A stretch of 64,000 bases of DNA from assembly GCA_963700955.1 (NCBI GenBank), contig CAVOZH010000008.1, positions 124,001 to 188,000 on the forward strand, read 5' to 3'. Below are positions 8,401 through 16,667 of this stretch, one piece after another. Position 1 is the first letter of the stretch. Each line of letters starts with the position of its first letter. The translations under genes and the position numbers were made by a program. The notes beneath the pieces were generated by a model. It was not told the DNA's origin. It worked only from the letters and a program-made list of their open reading frames with translations, and did no database searches. Source of the DNA: Nocardioides_C sp963700955. GTDB lineage: Bacteria > Actinomycetota > Actinomycetes > Propionibacteriales > Nocardioidaceae.

Positions 8401-8648
8401 GAGAGGCTACCGGTCGGGTCGAGTGGCGAGAGGATCCTCGCGGCCAGGCCGGGTGGACAGCCTCGGTCGACGAGCTGGAGCAGGGCGTGCACGTCGACGC
8501 TCGACGTACCGGCCAGCACCGTGGCGAGCTGCTCCGGGAAGCCGGCTTCGAGGAGCCGGCAGCGGCGCCAGGTCGCCACGTCGACAGGCGCGCCGTCGTG
8601 ACGACAGGGCACGGCGTGAACGGCGTTGGTGGTCGAGTAGATGGTCAT
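8397..8648 (-). CDS. Small unknown protein, first gene of the sigma operon
   Basis: 83 residues, not assigned to a family. The central part WRRCRLLEAGFPEQLATVLA is followed by VDVHALLQLVDRGCPPGLAA and a C-terminal ILSPLD; this resembles short helical actinobacterial proteins of unknown function. Two Cys (WRRC, RGC) and an N-terminal CRHD are present. Its stop overlaps the sigma start by four bases, so it is cotranslated with the sigma/anti-sigma pair. The upstream ribosome site (GAAGTAGG) is weak. Real-gene status rests on codon pattern and tight coupling. Confidence 0.7.
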   Translation of the reverse strand: MTIYSTTNAVHAVPCRHDGAPVDVATWRRCRLLEAGFPEQLATVLAGTSSVDVHALLQLVDRGCPPGLAARILSPLDPTGSLS

Positions 8649-8674
8649 GCCTACTTCGCGTCGATGACCACCCG

Positions 8675-8712
8675 GGTTCTTACCACCGGAGTGGAAGCAG
8701 TCGGTAAGAACC
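8675..8712. promoter_or_regulatory. Perfect 10-bp inverted repeat in a divergent promoter region
   Basis: GGTTCTTACC at 8675-8684 and GGTAAGAACC at 8703-8712 are exact reverse complements separated by 18 bases. The element lies between the divergent sigma operon (start 8648) and DoxX-like gene (start 8806). The two arms start 28 bp apart, near three helical turns, which suits a dimeric or looping regulator. No T-tract follows, so a terminator is unlikely. Confidence 0.55.
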
Positions 8713-8805
8713 TGGTCTCTGGTTGACACGAACAGCATTGACAGCCTCTCCCCGTCCAGTCTGGTGAGGGGCACCGACCCGGTCAACCGTGAAGGGATGC
8801 CCACC

Positions 8806-9273
8806 ATGGCGCACACACAGAACAGTCCGTCCACTGCCACCGAGGCGCAGCCCATCGCCTCGAAGGGACGTGCCGGAGACCCGGCGTACCAGGCCTTCCT
8901 CATCCTGCGGAGCGCCTTCACCATCGCGCCGATCGTCTTCGGCGCGGACAAGTTCTTCGGCCTGCTGGTGAACTGGGACCGCTACCTGGCGCCGTCCATC
9001 GCTCGCCTGTCGCCATTCGACGTCCACCAGACCATGTACGTCGTAGGCGTCATCGAGATCGTCGCCGGCCTCCTTGTCGCCGTGGCGCCGCGCCTGGGCG
9101 CACCGGTGGTGGGCCTCTGGCTCCTCGGCATCATCGGGAACCTGCTGCTGATCCCGGGCTACTACGACATCGCGCTGCGGGACTTCGGACTGCTGCTGGC
9201 CACTCTCGCCCTCTGGCGTCTGTCGAACGTGTACGGCGGCCGCGGGCTGTCCCGGGTCGGCGTCAGGTCCTGA
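8806..9273 (+). CDS. Small DoxX-like four-helix membrane protein
   Basis: 155 residues: a polar head (1-30), then helices including LRSAFTIAPIVFGADKFFGL, TMYVVGVIEIVAGLLVAVAP, PVVGLWLLGIIGNLLLI and DFGLLLATLALWRLSNVYG. The pattern of four helices with a conserved FGADKF resembles the DoxX/DUF417 group. The function is not known. ATG 8806 is preferred because GAAGGGA lies nine bases before it; ATG 8797 and GTG 8764 are in the same frame. It is divergent from the sigma operon and shares its inverted repeat, so it may be a target of that regulation. Confidence 0.75.
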   Translation: MAHTQNSPSTATEAQPIASKGRAGDPAYQAFLILRSAFTIAPIVFGADKFFGLLVNWDRYLAPSIARLSPFDVHQTMYVVGVIEIVAGLLVAVAPRLGAPVVGLWLLGIIGNLLLIPGYYDIALRDFGLLLATLALWRLSNVYGGRGLSRVGVRS

Positions 9274-9369
9274 GGCAGGGCCGCTCACGAGGCGGCGGCA
9301 TCTGGGGAGCACCCGCGGCGTGAGCTCGTTCGAGGCCGGCAGCGGCGGAGACCTGATGCCTGGTCCTCG

Positions 9370-9903
9370 TCACCCGTCGGCCCTCAGCGCGCTGTTGAAC
9401 GCGGTCTGGAGGTAGCCGACCAGCACCATCGCCACGAGCGGCCACGCGATGCCGATGAACAGGGCAACGGGCACCACGGCCAGCGACAGCACGAGCCAGG
9501 ACACTGCCCCCAGCAACGCCAGAGTCGTGATGGTGACCGCGACCGGAGGGCTCACCGTGGCCGGCCGGCCGGCAGCAAGCTGAGCGGCGGCGATCATGCC
9601 GGCGGTCCGGTGGACGGCCACGACGGACAGGACGATCGGAATGACGCTGAGGGCCGCGACCGCCCAGGGCCAGTCGGCCAGCAAGGGGACCGCGACGACC
9701 AGCCACCCGAGCGTCACCATGGCCAAGGCGCGCCAGGGACGCGCGGGTTGGTCAACGGCGCGCAGCTGCCGGTTCAGGTCCCACCACCACCAGAAGCCGT
9801 AGATCGACACCGTGACGAGCGAGAGCACCGCGGCCCGGACGGGGCTGCGTGGGTGGGTGCCGGCCCGGTGCACCGCACCGCCGGGAGCGGCAACGCCGGT
9901 CAT
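9370..9903 (-). CDS. DUF4234-like membrane protein
   Basis: 177 residues. The N-terminal block RSPVRAAVLSLVTVSIYGFW followed by WWWDLNRQL is the DUF4234 signature (charged start, helix, aromatic YGFWWWW). Five or so hydrophobic helices follow to the C terminus. Function is unknown. ATG 9903 is chosen because GAGGGAAG lies upstream; an ATG at 9927 adds eight residues without a ribosome site. Confidence 0.78.
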   Translation of the reverse strand: MTGVAAPGGAVHRAGTHPRSPVRAAVLSLVTVSIYGFWWWWDLNRQLRAVDQPARPWRALAMVTLGWLVVAVPLLADWPWAVAALSVIPIVLSVVAVHRTAGMIAAAQLAAGRPATVSPPVAVTITTLALLGAVSWLVLSLAVVPVALFIGIAWPLVAMVLVGYLQTAFNSALRADG

Positions 9904-10139
9904 CTGATCACTTCCCTCGTCGACCATCGGCCGACTAGACCGAGGTCCTCGGACGGCGTTACCTCCACGCTGCGCCGGGGCCGGCGAGAGCCCCAGAGGC
10001 GAAAGACCCTGACCGTCACCTCGACCTGCGCGCCCCGCGTGTCGCTTTCTGGTGTCTTGGCGGGTCTGCCGTCAACCTCCCTCTGGACTCGCTTCGAACC
10101 TCAGGAGCACTCTGAGGAGGCGGGGGCGAGGAGGCACGT

Positions 10140-11057
10140 ATGGATCTCAACACCCTCTACCACCGCAGCGTCGAGTGCTGGGCGACCCGGGTGAACTCGG
10201 TCGCCGAGGACCAGTGGGGCGACCCGACTCCGTGCGCAGAGTGGACCGTCCGGGACCTGGTCAACCACGTGGTGGGGGAGGACCGCTGGACGGTCCCCCT
10301 CATGGAGGGCCAGACGATCGAACAGGTGGGCTCGCGGTTCGAGGGGGACCTGCTTGGCCCGGCCCCGATCGTCGCCGCGCTGGAGGCGGCCAAGGAGGCG
10401 GTCTCGGTGGTCGCCGAGAACCTGCCCCGTCTCGACAGCGTGCACCTCTCCTACGGCGACGAGCGACCGGAGGAGTATGTGCGGCAGCTCGCAGCGGACC
10501 ATCTCGTGCATGCCTGGGACCTCGCAGCCGCGACGGGTGGGGACACCAGGCTGGAGCCCCATCTGGTGGCCAACGTCGCCGCCTGGTTCGCCGAGCGCGA
10601 GGAGCTGTACCGGTCCGCGGGCATGATCGGTTCGCGCGCGCCACTCACGGGGGACGCTCAGGCAGACCTGCTCGCCCGGTTCGGTCGTCGGGCGCACTGG
10701 GGCGGCAACGACGCAGCGCTTGCCCGCTTCTCCGCCGCGTTCGGGTCGGGGGACCTCGAGGCGGTCATGGCGCTGATGACCGAGGACTGCGTCTTCGAGG
10801 CGACGTCGCCGTCGCCGGACGGCGAACGGTACGAAGGGGCCGCCGCGGTTCGCGCCGTGTGGGAAGAGCTGTTCACCGCGACCCCCGACGCCTCGTTCAG
10901 CGAAGAGGAGGCGTTCGTGTGCGATGACCGGGGCGTGCTTCGGTGGCGGTTCAGCTGGACCGAGCCCGACGGCTCGACCGGGCACGTGCGCGGTGTCGAC
11001 GTACTTCGCTTCCGGGACGGGAAGGTCAGCGAGAAGTTCTCCTACGTGAAGGGATGA
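10140..11057 (+). CDS. MDMPI/DinB-like metal-binding protein fused to an NTF2-like domain
   Basis: 305 residues with two domains. Residues 1-195 belong to the mycothiol-dependent maleylpyruvate isomerase-like (TIGR03086) group: PTPCAEWTVRDLVNHVVGED near the start and LAADHLVHAWDLAAATGG supply the metal-ligand His residues. Residues 200-305 form a SnoaL/NTF2-like cone domain (FGSGDLEAVMALMTEDCVFE and VDVLRFRDGKVSEKFSYV). Each domain usually occurs alone. GAGGAGG gives a strong ribosome site. A six-base hairpin CCTCAG/CTGAGG (10099-10117) lies in the leader. The substrate cannot be read from sequence. Confidence 0.83.
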   Translation: MDLNTLYHRSVECWATRVNSVAEDQWGDPTPCAEWTVRDLVNHVVGEDRWTVPLMEGQTIEQVGSRFEGDLLGPAPIVAALEAAKEAVSVVAENLPRLDSVHLSYGDERPEEYVRQLAADHLVHAWDLAAATGGDTRLEPHLVANVAAWFAEREELYRSAGMIGSRAPLTGDAQADLLARFGRRAHWGGNDAALARFSAAFGSGDLEAVMALMTEDCVFEATSPSPDGERYEGAAAVRAVWEELFTATPDASFSEEEAFVCDDRGVLRWRFSWTEPDGSTGHVRGVDVLRFRDGKVSEKFSYVKG

Positions 11058-11127
11058 CGACGCGCAGTTCCACCACCCGTCCGCTCGGTGGGCGCCCCGT
11101 ACCACGGTCGGGAGATGACGCCCACCG

Positions 11128-11604
11128 TCACACGTGCCGAGGAACGTGTCCGTTGAGGGTGAACGCCCATCGCATCATGCGGTGCCCGGTGTCCGAGGTT
11201 GGCTCGAACATCAACGGGCAACCGCCGTCGATGACGGTCATCCCACGCTCTCGGCCGTATTCCGCGGCCGCCTTCGAGACACTCCCGCCCCCGAAGGCGC
11301 GGTGCATCCACACGAGCTTGATGCCCAGCTCCTCGCACTCGCGCATGGTGCTCTCCGCCAGCTCGGGGCGAGTGCCGATCACAACCGCCTCGACACCGCC
11401 AGGGATGGACTGCAGGTCCGGGAAGCATCGGTCACCCTCGACCTCGGCGGCGTTCGGGTTCACCGCGAAGACCTCGTAGCCACGGTCCCGCAGCCGCTGG
11501 TACACGATGTTGCTTCCGTGGTTGGCCGGAGTCCGGGAGACCCCTGTGACCGCGACACGTTTGTGCGCCAGGAAGTCGGTCGCGGCGTCCTTGATGGGTT
11601 GCAT
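11128..11604 (-). CDS. CoA-binding Rossmann-fold protein (YccU-like)
   Basis: 158 residues covering one CoA-binding domain: KRVAVTGVSRTPANHGSNIV at the N terminus, the nucleotide loop, YEVFAVNPNAAEVEGDRCFP, VEAVVIGTRPELAESTM and MTVIDGGCPLMFEPTSDTGH at the end. Stand-alone members of this family lack the ligase domain of ADP-forming acyl-CoA synthetases and may act in CoA sensing or redox protection. AGAGGGG precedes the ATG at 11604. A palindrome of the kind found before the universal stress genes lies 50 bases upstream. Confidence 0.88.
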   Translation of the reverse strand: MQPIKDAATDFLAHKRVAVTGVSRTPANHGSNIVYQRLRDRGYEVFAVNPNAAEVEGDRCFPDLQSIPGGVEAVVIGTRPELAESTMRECEELGIKLVWMHRAFGGGSVSKAAAEYGRERGMTVIDGGCPLMFEPTSDTGHRMMRWAFTLNGHVPRHV

Positions 11605-11653
11605 GGAAGAACCCCTCTGTGTGGGCGGCGCCAGCGGCACCGCTGGGCGAAGT

Positions 11654-11667
11654 AGGACTACGTCTCA
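11654..11667. promoter_or_regulatory. AGGACTACGTCTCA, candidate DosR-like box
   Basis: Imperfect palindrome about 50 bases before the CoA-binding gene. Read on the minus strand, TAGTCCTACTTCG parallels AGTCCTCGCTTCG before the universal stress gene at 27958. Sequence likeness only. Confidence 0.3.
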
Positions 11668-11814
11668 TGCTGCTGCCGTCCACCTGGGTGCGCATGGGCA
11701 GAAAGCCCCGACCTGGGGGCGCACAAGAACCGTCGGGCGAGCCCCGGCCCGTCCTTCGCAAGATCGGCAAGCGTCGCCGTGTGCGCCGCGGTGACCTGGG
11801 CGACGCGTAGGCGT

Positions 11815-12466
11815 TCACCCGTCGGCTGGGAGGGATGCAGTCACCGAGTAGCCGGCCCATAGCCTGCCGCCGACCCGTGCGAGGACCTCGTCCGCCGCCG
11901 TGGTGAGGGGGGCGGGGTCACCGGCCAGGGCGGCGCGCAGGCCCTCGTGGAGTCGTGGGGCGTACGTCGTGCCTTGCGCATCGTCGTACGCCTCCACCTC
12001 GCGAACGAGCCACTTGCCAGTCCCGCTCCACCACTCGGCCGAGGCGAGCAACAGCTCCGCGGTTCCGCGCCAGACCTCGACCGCGACCGCGGCAAACACT
12101 GTCGGAGACCCACCTCCCGCAAGGTCGTCGAGCTGGTCGGTGAGGCTGTAGCGGGCAAGGGCCAGTTCGGCCTCGGGCAGCGGCCCTGGGGCCGGCGGCG
12201 ACCGCGGCCGCACACTCGTCCTGAAGCGAGGCACCACCGTCACCGGCCAGCAGAGGCACGCCAGCGGACAACAGACGCGCCATCGTCGGACGGCGTCGGG
12301 CCAGGTCTTTGACGACGAAGTGCCGGATCGAGGCCTCGGTGTGCACGAAGAGCTCGGCCGGCCAGCCGTCGTACGTTCGAGACTGACGGTGGGTCTCGGC
12401 GTCGTCGAGCAGCACGGTGCACAGTCTCGCCGCCGCGGCGTCGAGACCAACGCATCCGGGCCACGC
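11815..12466 (-). pseudogene. Nucleotidyltransferase-like gene, 5'-truncated and frameshifted
   Basis: Two reading frames together encode one protein of the actinobacterial nucleotidyltransferase family. The first part reads AWPGCVGLD, then VLLDDAETHRQSRTYDGWPA and ELFVHTEASIRHFV up to AAVAAGP; after a +1 shift near 12187 (sequence ggccccagggcc on the minus strand) it continues PLPEAELALARYSLTDQLDD to WAGYSVTASLPADG. The N-terminal catalytic GSxxxG...SDLD block normally 60 residues upstream is missing; the divergent kinase gene starts there instead. A functional enzyme is unlikely. If the shift were a sequencing error the 5' truncation would still stand. Confidence 0.65.
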
Positions 12467-12477
12467 GCAATGGCACG

Positions 12478-13422
12478 ATGTCGCCCGTGATGATGCAGCA
12501 GGACGGGTGGTGTCGCCGCCTCTCCCCTTTGGGCGGCGGCCATGTCGAGCGCCTCGGCAGTGGGGTCGAGGGCGTCGTCTATCGACTGCGTCCGGGCACG
12601 GTCGCGAAGGTGTGGACCTCGAAGTCGGCGGCGGAGCTCGAACCGATGCGGCGTCTCTACGCGGACGTCGACGCGGCGAACCCGACGATCTGCACCCCGC
12701 TCATCCAGGAGGTACTGGTCCTGGACGGCGTCGCGGTCACCATCGAGCGTGAGCTGCCAGGGGTGGCCCTCCAGAGCAAGCTCGACACGTTGGCCGAGGA
12801 GTTGCCTGCGTGCGCTGTCGACGTGGTGGTCCAGTGCCTTCTGGCGCTGCGGATGGTCCCGGCCACCGAGGCCGTCAAGGCGCTGCCAGTGGTGGGCGAG
12901 ACTGCACCTTTGCGCTCTGCTGGCGACAACTTCCCCAGCGCGCTGGTGTCCCTGCTGGATCGTCGCATCGAGGTATACGAACAGCAGCTCACCGCTGCGT
13001 TGCCGGACGTCCGCCAGCGGTTCGAGGCACTACGTACCAGCCTTGCCACCCTCGAGTCGCCCGCGGACACGGTCGTACACGGAGACCTGTTCGGCGCCAA
13101 CATCCATGTAGGACAGGACTGTCAGCCGGTGGCCATCCTCGACTTCGGCTTCATGACGACCGGGGGTGACCCGCGGTTCGATGCCGCCGTCACCGCGGGC
13201 ATCATGAACATGTACGGGCCTCACGCGGAGCGCATCACGCGGGAGCTGACGAACGAGCTGGCTCGTCAGCTGGCCTACGATCCCGCGGTCCTGGTTCTCT
13301 ACCGTGCCGCTTACGCGGTGGCCACGAGCACCCTCTTCGGCGACGACGTCACCGATGGGCACTTCCGCTGGAGCATCAGCCAACTGTCGGCGCCCACCAC
13401 GTCAGAAGTGCTCGGCGTCTGA
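12478..13422 (+). CDS. Phosphotransferase, APH/choline-kinase fold
   Basis: 314 residues, soluble. ATP-grasping N-lobe (GSGVEGVVYRLRPGTVAKVW with the Lys), catalytic loop VVHGDLFGANIHV with intact Asp and Asn, and metal-binding AILDFGFMTTGGDPRFD. These are complete active-site motifs of small-molecule kinases in the aminoglycoside phosphotransferase superfamily. Substrate unknown. ATG 12478 or the double ATG at 12490 could be the start; neither has a strong ribosome site. It is divergent from the truncated nucleotidyltransferase remnant and occupies the place of its missing 5' end. Confidence 0.85.
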   Translation: MSPVMMQQDGWCRRLSPLGGGHVERLGSGVEGVVYRLRPGTVAKVWTSKSAAELEPMRRLYADVDAANPTICTPLIQEVLVLDGVAVTIERELPGVALQSKLDTLAEELPACAVDVVVQCLLALRMVPATEAVKALPVVGETAPLRSAGDNFPSALVSLLDRRIEVYEQQLTAALPDVRQRFEALRTSLATLESPADTVVHGDLFGANIHVGQDCQPVAILDFGFMTTGGDPRFDAAVTAGIMNMYGPHAERITRELTNELARQLAYDPAVLVLYRAAYAVATSTLFGDDVTDGHFRWSISQLSAPTTSEVLGV

Positions 13423-13504
13423 CGCGCGGGGGCGCCCCCCGAGGTCGGCCGGCGCCGGGTCGACGGACTCTTACCCCATCGGACCGAACGCTTGCCCGGC
13501 GAGC

Positions 13505-13843
13505 TCACTCGAACGTGAGCGCGTTGTCCACCTGGAGAAGCCTCATCATCAGCTCGACCACCGGAGCGGCATCGACGACGACGACGTCGCAACCGTTCTC
13601 GGTCATCTGTGAGGCGAAGGTGAGGAGGTGGCAGATACTGCGCACGTCGCAGAAACTCAGGTCGGACAGCCGAAGGCGTATCTCGTGCATCTCTTTGGGT
13701 TCGAATGCGGCGAGGGCCGCCTCGAACGTCCCCTGGTTGGAGACGTCGGCCTCGCCCGAGATGGTGATCCACGTTGTGAGGTCGCTGGTCTTGGTCTCGA
13801 CGTCGAGCCACGACGGGCTCGTGACTGCCTCTGCAAGATTCAC
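13505..13843 (-). CDS. STAS-domain protein without the usual phospho-Ser
   Basis: 112 residues, one STAS domain of the anti-sigma antagonist type: TTWITISGEADVSNQGTFEA (first strand and helix), IRLRLSDLSFCDVRSICHLL and GCDVVVVDAAPVVELMMRLL. In SpoIIAA-like proteins the loop reads F-M-D-S-S-G and the second Ser is phosphorylated; here it reads FCDVRS, so the acceptor position is Arg. GTG 13843 is preferred, with GGGGA upstream; it gives exactly the length of the second STAS protein (61474-61812). No anti-sigma kinase is adjacent. Confidence 0.85.
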   Translation of the reverse strand: MNLAEAVTSPSWLDVETKTSDLTTWITISGEADVSNQGTFEAALAAFEPKEMHEIRLRLSDLSFCDVRSICHLLTFASQMTENGCDVVVVDAAPVVELMMRLLQVDNALTFE

Positions 13844-13919
13844 GGGAGTTCCCCGGCTCCTCGAACGGGCCTGATGGCCTTGATTCCGTTTCGTCGCAAA
13901 TCCTTCGCCGAATGCCCCC

Positions 13920-13935
13920 ACCCTCGAACGAGGGT
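13920..13935. promoter_or_regulatory. Palindrome ACCCTCGAACGAGGGT
   Basis: Seven-base arms around AA, 77 bases before the STAS start. A second short inverted repeat (GCCTG/CAGGC, 13961-13980) follows. Possible operator; nothing further is known. Confidence 0.3.
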
Positions 13936-14088
13936 CGATCTTCGGTCCTCTGGACCGTACGCCTGTTTACCCGGGCAGGCGAGGAAGGCTAGACGGGGGC
14001 GCCGGTTGCACGGACGGTAAGGGGTGGTTGGCCAAAGGTTCATCGCTTCGGAAGGGCAGCGCCATCTGCCCCTGCAAGCGTCTGCCGC

Positions 14089-15645
14089 ATGACCTCACTC
14101 GACCGTCGTTCGTTCCTCTCCGGCGCAGCCGCAGGTGCTGGAGTCGTGGCTCTCGGCACCGCCCCGGCCCTCGCTGGGCCGCGCCGGGCTCCGGCCCTGG
14201 GGCGCCGCCGGTTGACTCTTCCGTCCGGCGTTCAGACCGGCGATGTCACGACGCGGTCTGCAGTGCTCTGGGGGCGCTCCAGCGGCCCCGGCAGGATGGT
14301 CGCTCGCGTGACGAGCGGCAGGAAGACGCACGAGGTGATGGGTGGGTGGGCCCGCGAGGCGTCGGACTTCACCGCGAAGCTTCCCCTGAGTGGGCTCGCG
14401 CCAGGACGCGAGTACGACGTCGCGATCGCGTTCGAAGCGGAGGACGGCAGCCGCGGGGAGATCGGGCGCTCCAGCTTCCGGACCGCCTCCGAGCAGCCCA
14501 CCCGCACGAGCTTCGTGTGGACCGGCGACACCTGCGGCCAGGGGTGGGGGATCAACCGAGACATCGGCGGACTCCTCGGCTATCGGGCGATGCACGCGAC
14601 CGATCCAGACTTCTTCGTCCACGCAGGGGACACGATCTATGCCGACGGCCCGATCCAGGCCGAGGTCACCGAGCCGGACGGTCAGGTGTGGCGCAACCTG
14701 GTCACCGAGGAGGTGAGCAAGGTGGCGGAGTCGCTCGGTGAGTTCCGGGGCCGTCACCGGTACACCCTCCTGGACGACAACGTCCGGGCCATGTACGCCG
14801 AGGTGCCGGTCGTGGCTCAGTGGGACGATCACGAGACCCACAACAACTGGTACCCAGGCCAGATCCTCGACGACTCGCGCTACACCGAGCGGCGGGTCGA
14901 CGTACTGGCAGCGCGCGCTCGGCAGGCCTGGCAGGAGTACATGCCGATCGCCGCCGCCCGCGCCTACAGGGCAGGTGACGGGTTCGCGCCCGCACGGGTC
15001 TACCGCAAGATCAGCCGCGGTCCACAGCTGGACGTGTTCTGCCTGGACATGCGCACCTCCAAGGACCCCAACACGCCCGGCCTCGAGCCGGAACGCCGAA
15101 ACCTGCTGGGCCAGGAACAGGTCGACTGGCTCGTGCGTGAGGTCAGCGCCTCGCGGGCGACCTGGAAGGTGATCTCCGCGGACCTGCCTCTGGGCCTGGT
15201 CGTTCCCGACGGCCCCGTGAACCAGGAGAGCCTGTCCAACAGGGAGCCCGGCGCACCACTCGGCAAGGAGCTGGAGCTGGCCGCGGTGTTGTCGGCGTTC
15301 AAGCGCAACGGCGTGAAGAACGTCGTCTGGATCACCGCCGACGTTCACTACTGCGCGGCTCACCATTACGACCCCTCACGAGCAGCCTTCAGCGACTTCG
15401 ACGCCTTCTGGGAGTTCGTCGCGGGCCCCATCGCGGCGGGCACCTTCGGACCGAACCAGCTCGACGGCACCTTCGGGCCACGCGTGGAGTTCAGCAAGGC
15501 GGCCGACTACCCCAACCAGTCACCACGCGGCGGCAACCAGTTCTTCGGACACTGCGAGATCGCCCCTGAGGGAACCCTCACCGTCAGCCTCCGCGACCTC
15601 ACCGGCACGGTTCTGTGGTCGAAGGCGCTGGAACCACGCACCTGA
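14089..15645 (+). CDS. phoD: PhoD-type alkaline phosphatase, Tat-exported
   Basis: 518 residues. The N terminus has a twin-arginine signal (RRSFLSGAAAGAGVVALG, cleavage after ALA near residue 30). An N-terminal Fn3-like domain (SGVQTGDVTTRSAVLWGRSS) precedes the metallophosphatase: VWTGDTCGQGWG, FVHAGDTIYADGP, AQWDDHETHNNW and WITADVHYCAAHHYDP supply the Fe/Ca ligands. It should hydrolyse phosphomonoesters or diesters outside the cell. A hairpin GGGCAG/CTGCCC (14054-14071) lies just before the start; one half-site-like GTTCATCGCTT (14038) is too little to claim a Pho box. Its stop directly abuts the stop of the convergent stress gene (TGATCA). Confidence 0.92.
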   Translation: MTSLDRRSFLSGAAAGAGVVALGTAPALAGPRRAPALGRRRLTLPSGVQTGDVTTRSAVLWGRSSGPGRMVARVTSGRKTHEVMGGWAREASDFTAKLPLSGLAPGREYDVAIAFEAEDGSRGEIGRSSFRTASEQPTRTSFVWTGDTCGQGWGINRDIGGLLGYRAMHATDPDFFVHAGDTIYADGPIQAEVTEPDGQVWRNLVTEEVSKVAESLGEFRGRHRYTLLDDNVRAMYAEVPVVAQWDDHETHNNWYPGQILDDSRYTERRVDVLAARARQAWQEYMPIAAARAYRAGDGFAPARVYRKISRGPQLDVFCLDMRTSKDPNTPGLEPERRNLLGQEQVDWLVREVSASRATWKVISADLPLGLVVPDGPVNQESLSNREPGAPLGKELELAAVLSAFKRNGVKNVVWITADVHYCAAHHYDPSRAAFSDFDAFWEFVAGPIAAGTFGPNQLDGTFGPRVEFSKAADYPNQSPRGGNQFFGHCEIAPEGTLTVSLRDLTGTVLWSKALEPRT

Positions 15646-16548
15646 TCATCTCGTCGGGTCCGGCTGCGTGTGTACGACGGCCACCGGGCAGTGCGCGTGC
15701 TGGACGAGCGCGCTGCTGACCGAGCGGAGGACCATCGCTTTCGCGAAGCCCAGCCGTCTGGCTCCCACGACCACGAGCTCGGCGCTCGTGGAGGCCGCGA
15801 TGAGAGCCTCGGCCGGGTCGGCGGTCCGGTGGATCTCGTGGAACTCCACGTCCGGGTACTGCGCCGGCAGTCCGGCGATCGTCTCGGCGATCGTCAGTTC
15901 CTCGTCCTCGGTGAGCCCGCGTTCGTCCGCGTAGGTGAGCAGCGCCAGGACCGCCGAGCCTCGTGACAGCCTCTCCCAGGAGCCGAAGAGGATGACCAGC
16001 GACAGGCCTGAGAGGGAGGCGTACTCGAAGGCGAACCTGGCCGCGTCCTTCGAGGTCGTGGTGCCGTCGAGGCCGAGGACCACCTTCTCGAGCAGGGGAC
16101 GAGGATGGTCCCCCTCGGAGGGTCGGACGACGACGACGGGACACGTGGCGTGCCGGGTCACCGCCAGGCTCACCGAGCCGAACAGCTGCTTGAAGTTCTC
16201 GTCCAGGCGGGAGCCGACCACGAGGAGGGCGGCGCTTTCGCCGTGGCCGACGAGGAGGCTCAGGGGGTCGCCCATGTCCGCCAACCCCGTGACAGCCAGA
16301 CCCGGGTGACGTTGAAGGGCCCGCTCCACGGCGGCCCCGGTCATGATGCGTCCGACTTCGAGCGCGACGCGTTCGGACTCGAGCAGCTCCTCGGCGTTCG
16401 GGCCTCCGACGAAGCCGGTGCCGTGCACCGCCAGAAGTCGTCGACCGGTCATCGACGCGTAGTCCGACGCCCAGTCGACGGCACGGTCACTGCCGTCCGA
16501 CCCGTCCACGCCGACGACGACGGGACCGAGCGCTGCCGACGTACTCAT
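15646..16548 (-). CDS. Universal stress protein, tandem Usp domains
   Basis: 300 residues made of two Usp domains (about 1-150 and 155-300). The first has GVDGSDGSDRAVDWASD and the ATP-binding tail VVGSRLDENFKQLFGSVSLA plus THATCPVVVV; the second LGLDGTTTSKDAARFAFEYA and VVGARRLGFAKAMVLRSVSS. Tandem-domain Usps of actinobacteria bind ATP and belong to hypoxia/dormancy responses. It is closely similar over its whole length to the protein at 27050-27958, so the two are duplicates in different loci, with matching promoter boxes. Confidence 0.92.
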   Translation of the reverse strand: MSTSAALGPVVVGVDGSDGSDRAVDWASDYASMTGRRLLAVHGTGFVGGPNAEELLESERVALEVGRIMTGAAVERALQRHPGLAVTGLADMGDPLSLLVGHGESAALLVVGSRLDENFKQLFGSVSLAVTRHATCPVVVVRPSEGDHPRPLLEKVVLGLDGTTTSKDAARFAFEYASLSGLSLVILFGSWERLSRGSAVLALLTYADERGLTEDEELTIAETIAGLPAQYPDVEFHEIHRTADPAEALIAASTSAELVVVGARRLGFAKAMVLRSVSSALVQHAHCPVAVVHTQPDPTR

Positions 16549-16607
16549 GCTCCCAGGCTGCTCTAGTCAGCCTGGACGGTCCAGACCCCGCTGGTGCCGT
16601 TCGGGCG

Positions 16608-16621
16608 AGGACCTTGTACCC
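16608..16621. promoter_or_regulatory. AGGACCTTGTACCC, candidate DosR-like box
   Basis: Imperfect palindrome 60 bases before the universal stress gene start at 16548. The equivalent position before the paralogous gene (28017-28030) has AGGACTTTGGACCT at 59 bases, with further matching sequence (GTCCTCGC) beside it on the minus strand. Confidence 0.45.
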
Positions 16622-16667
16622 GGAGCCTGCGACCCGACGGACTACGGCCGTCGGCAGTTCTTGGACG

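Noticed and set aside
14038..14048. GTTCATCGCTT before phoD as a Pho box.
   Set aside because: Only one unit is visible; a Pho box needs at least two 11-bp units.
15640..15650. TGATCA palindrome at the junction of phoD and the stress gene.
   Set aside because: It is simply two abutting stop codons of convergent genes (TGA and TCA).
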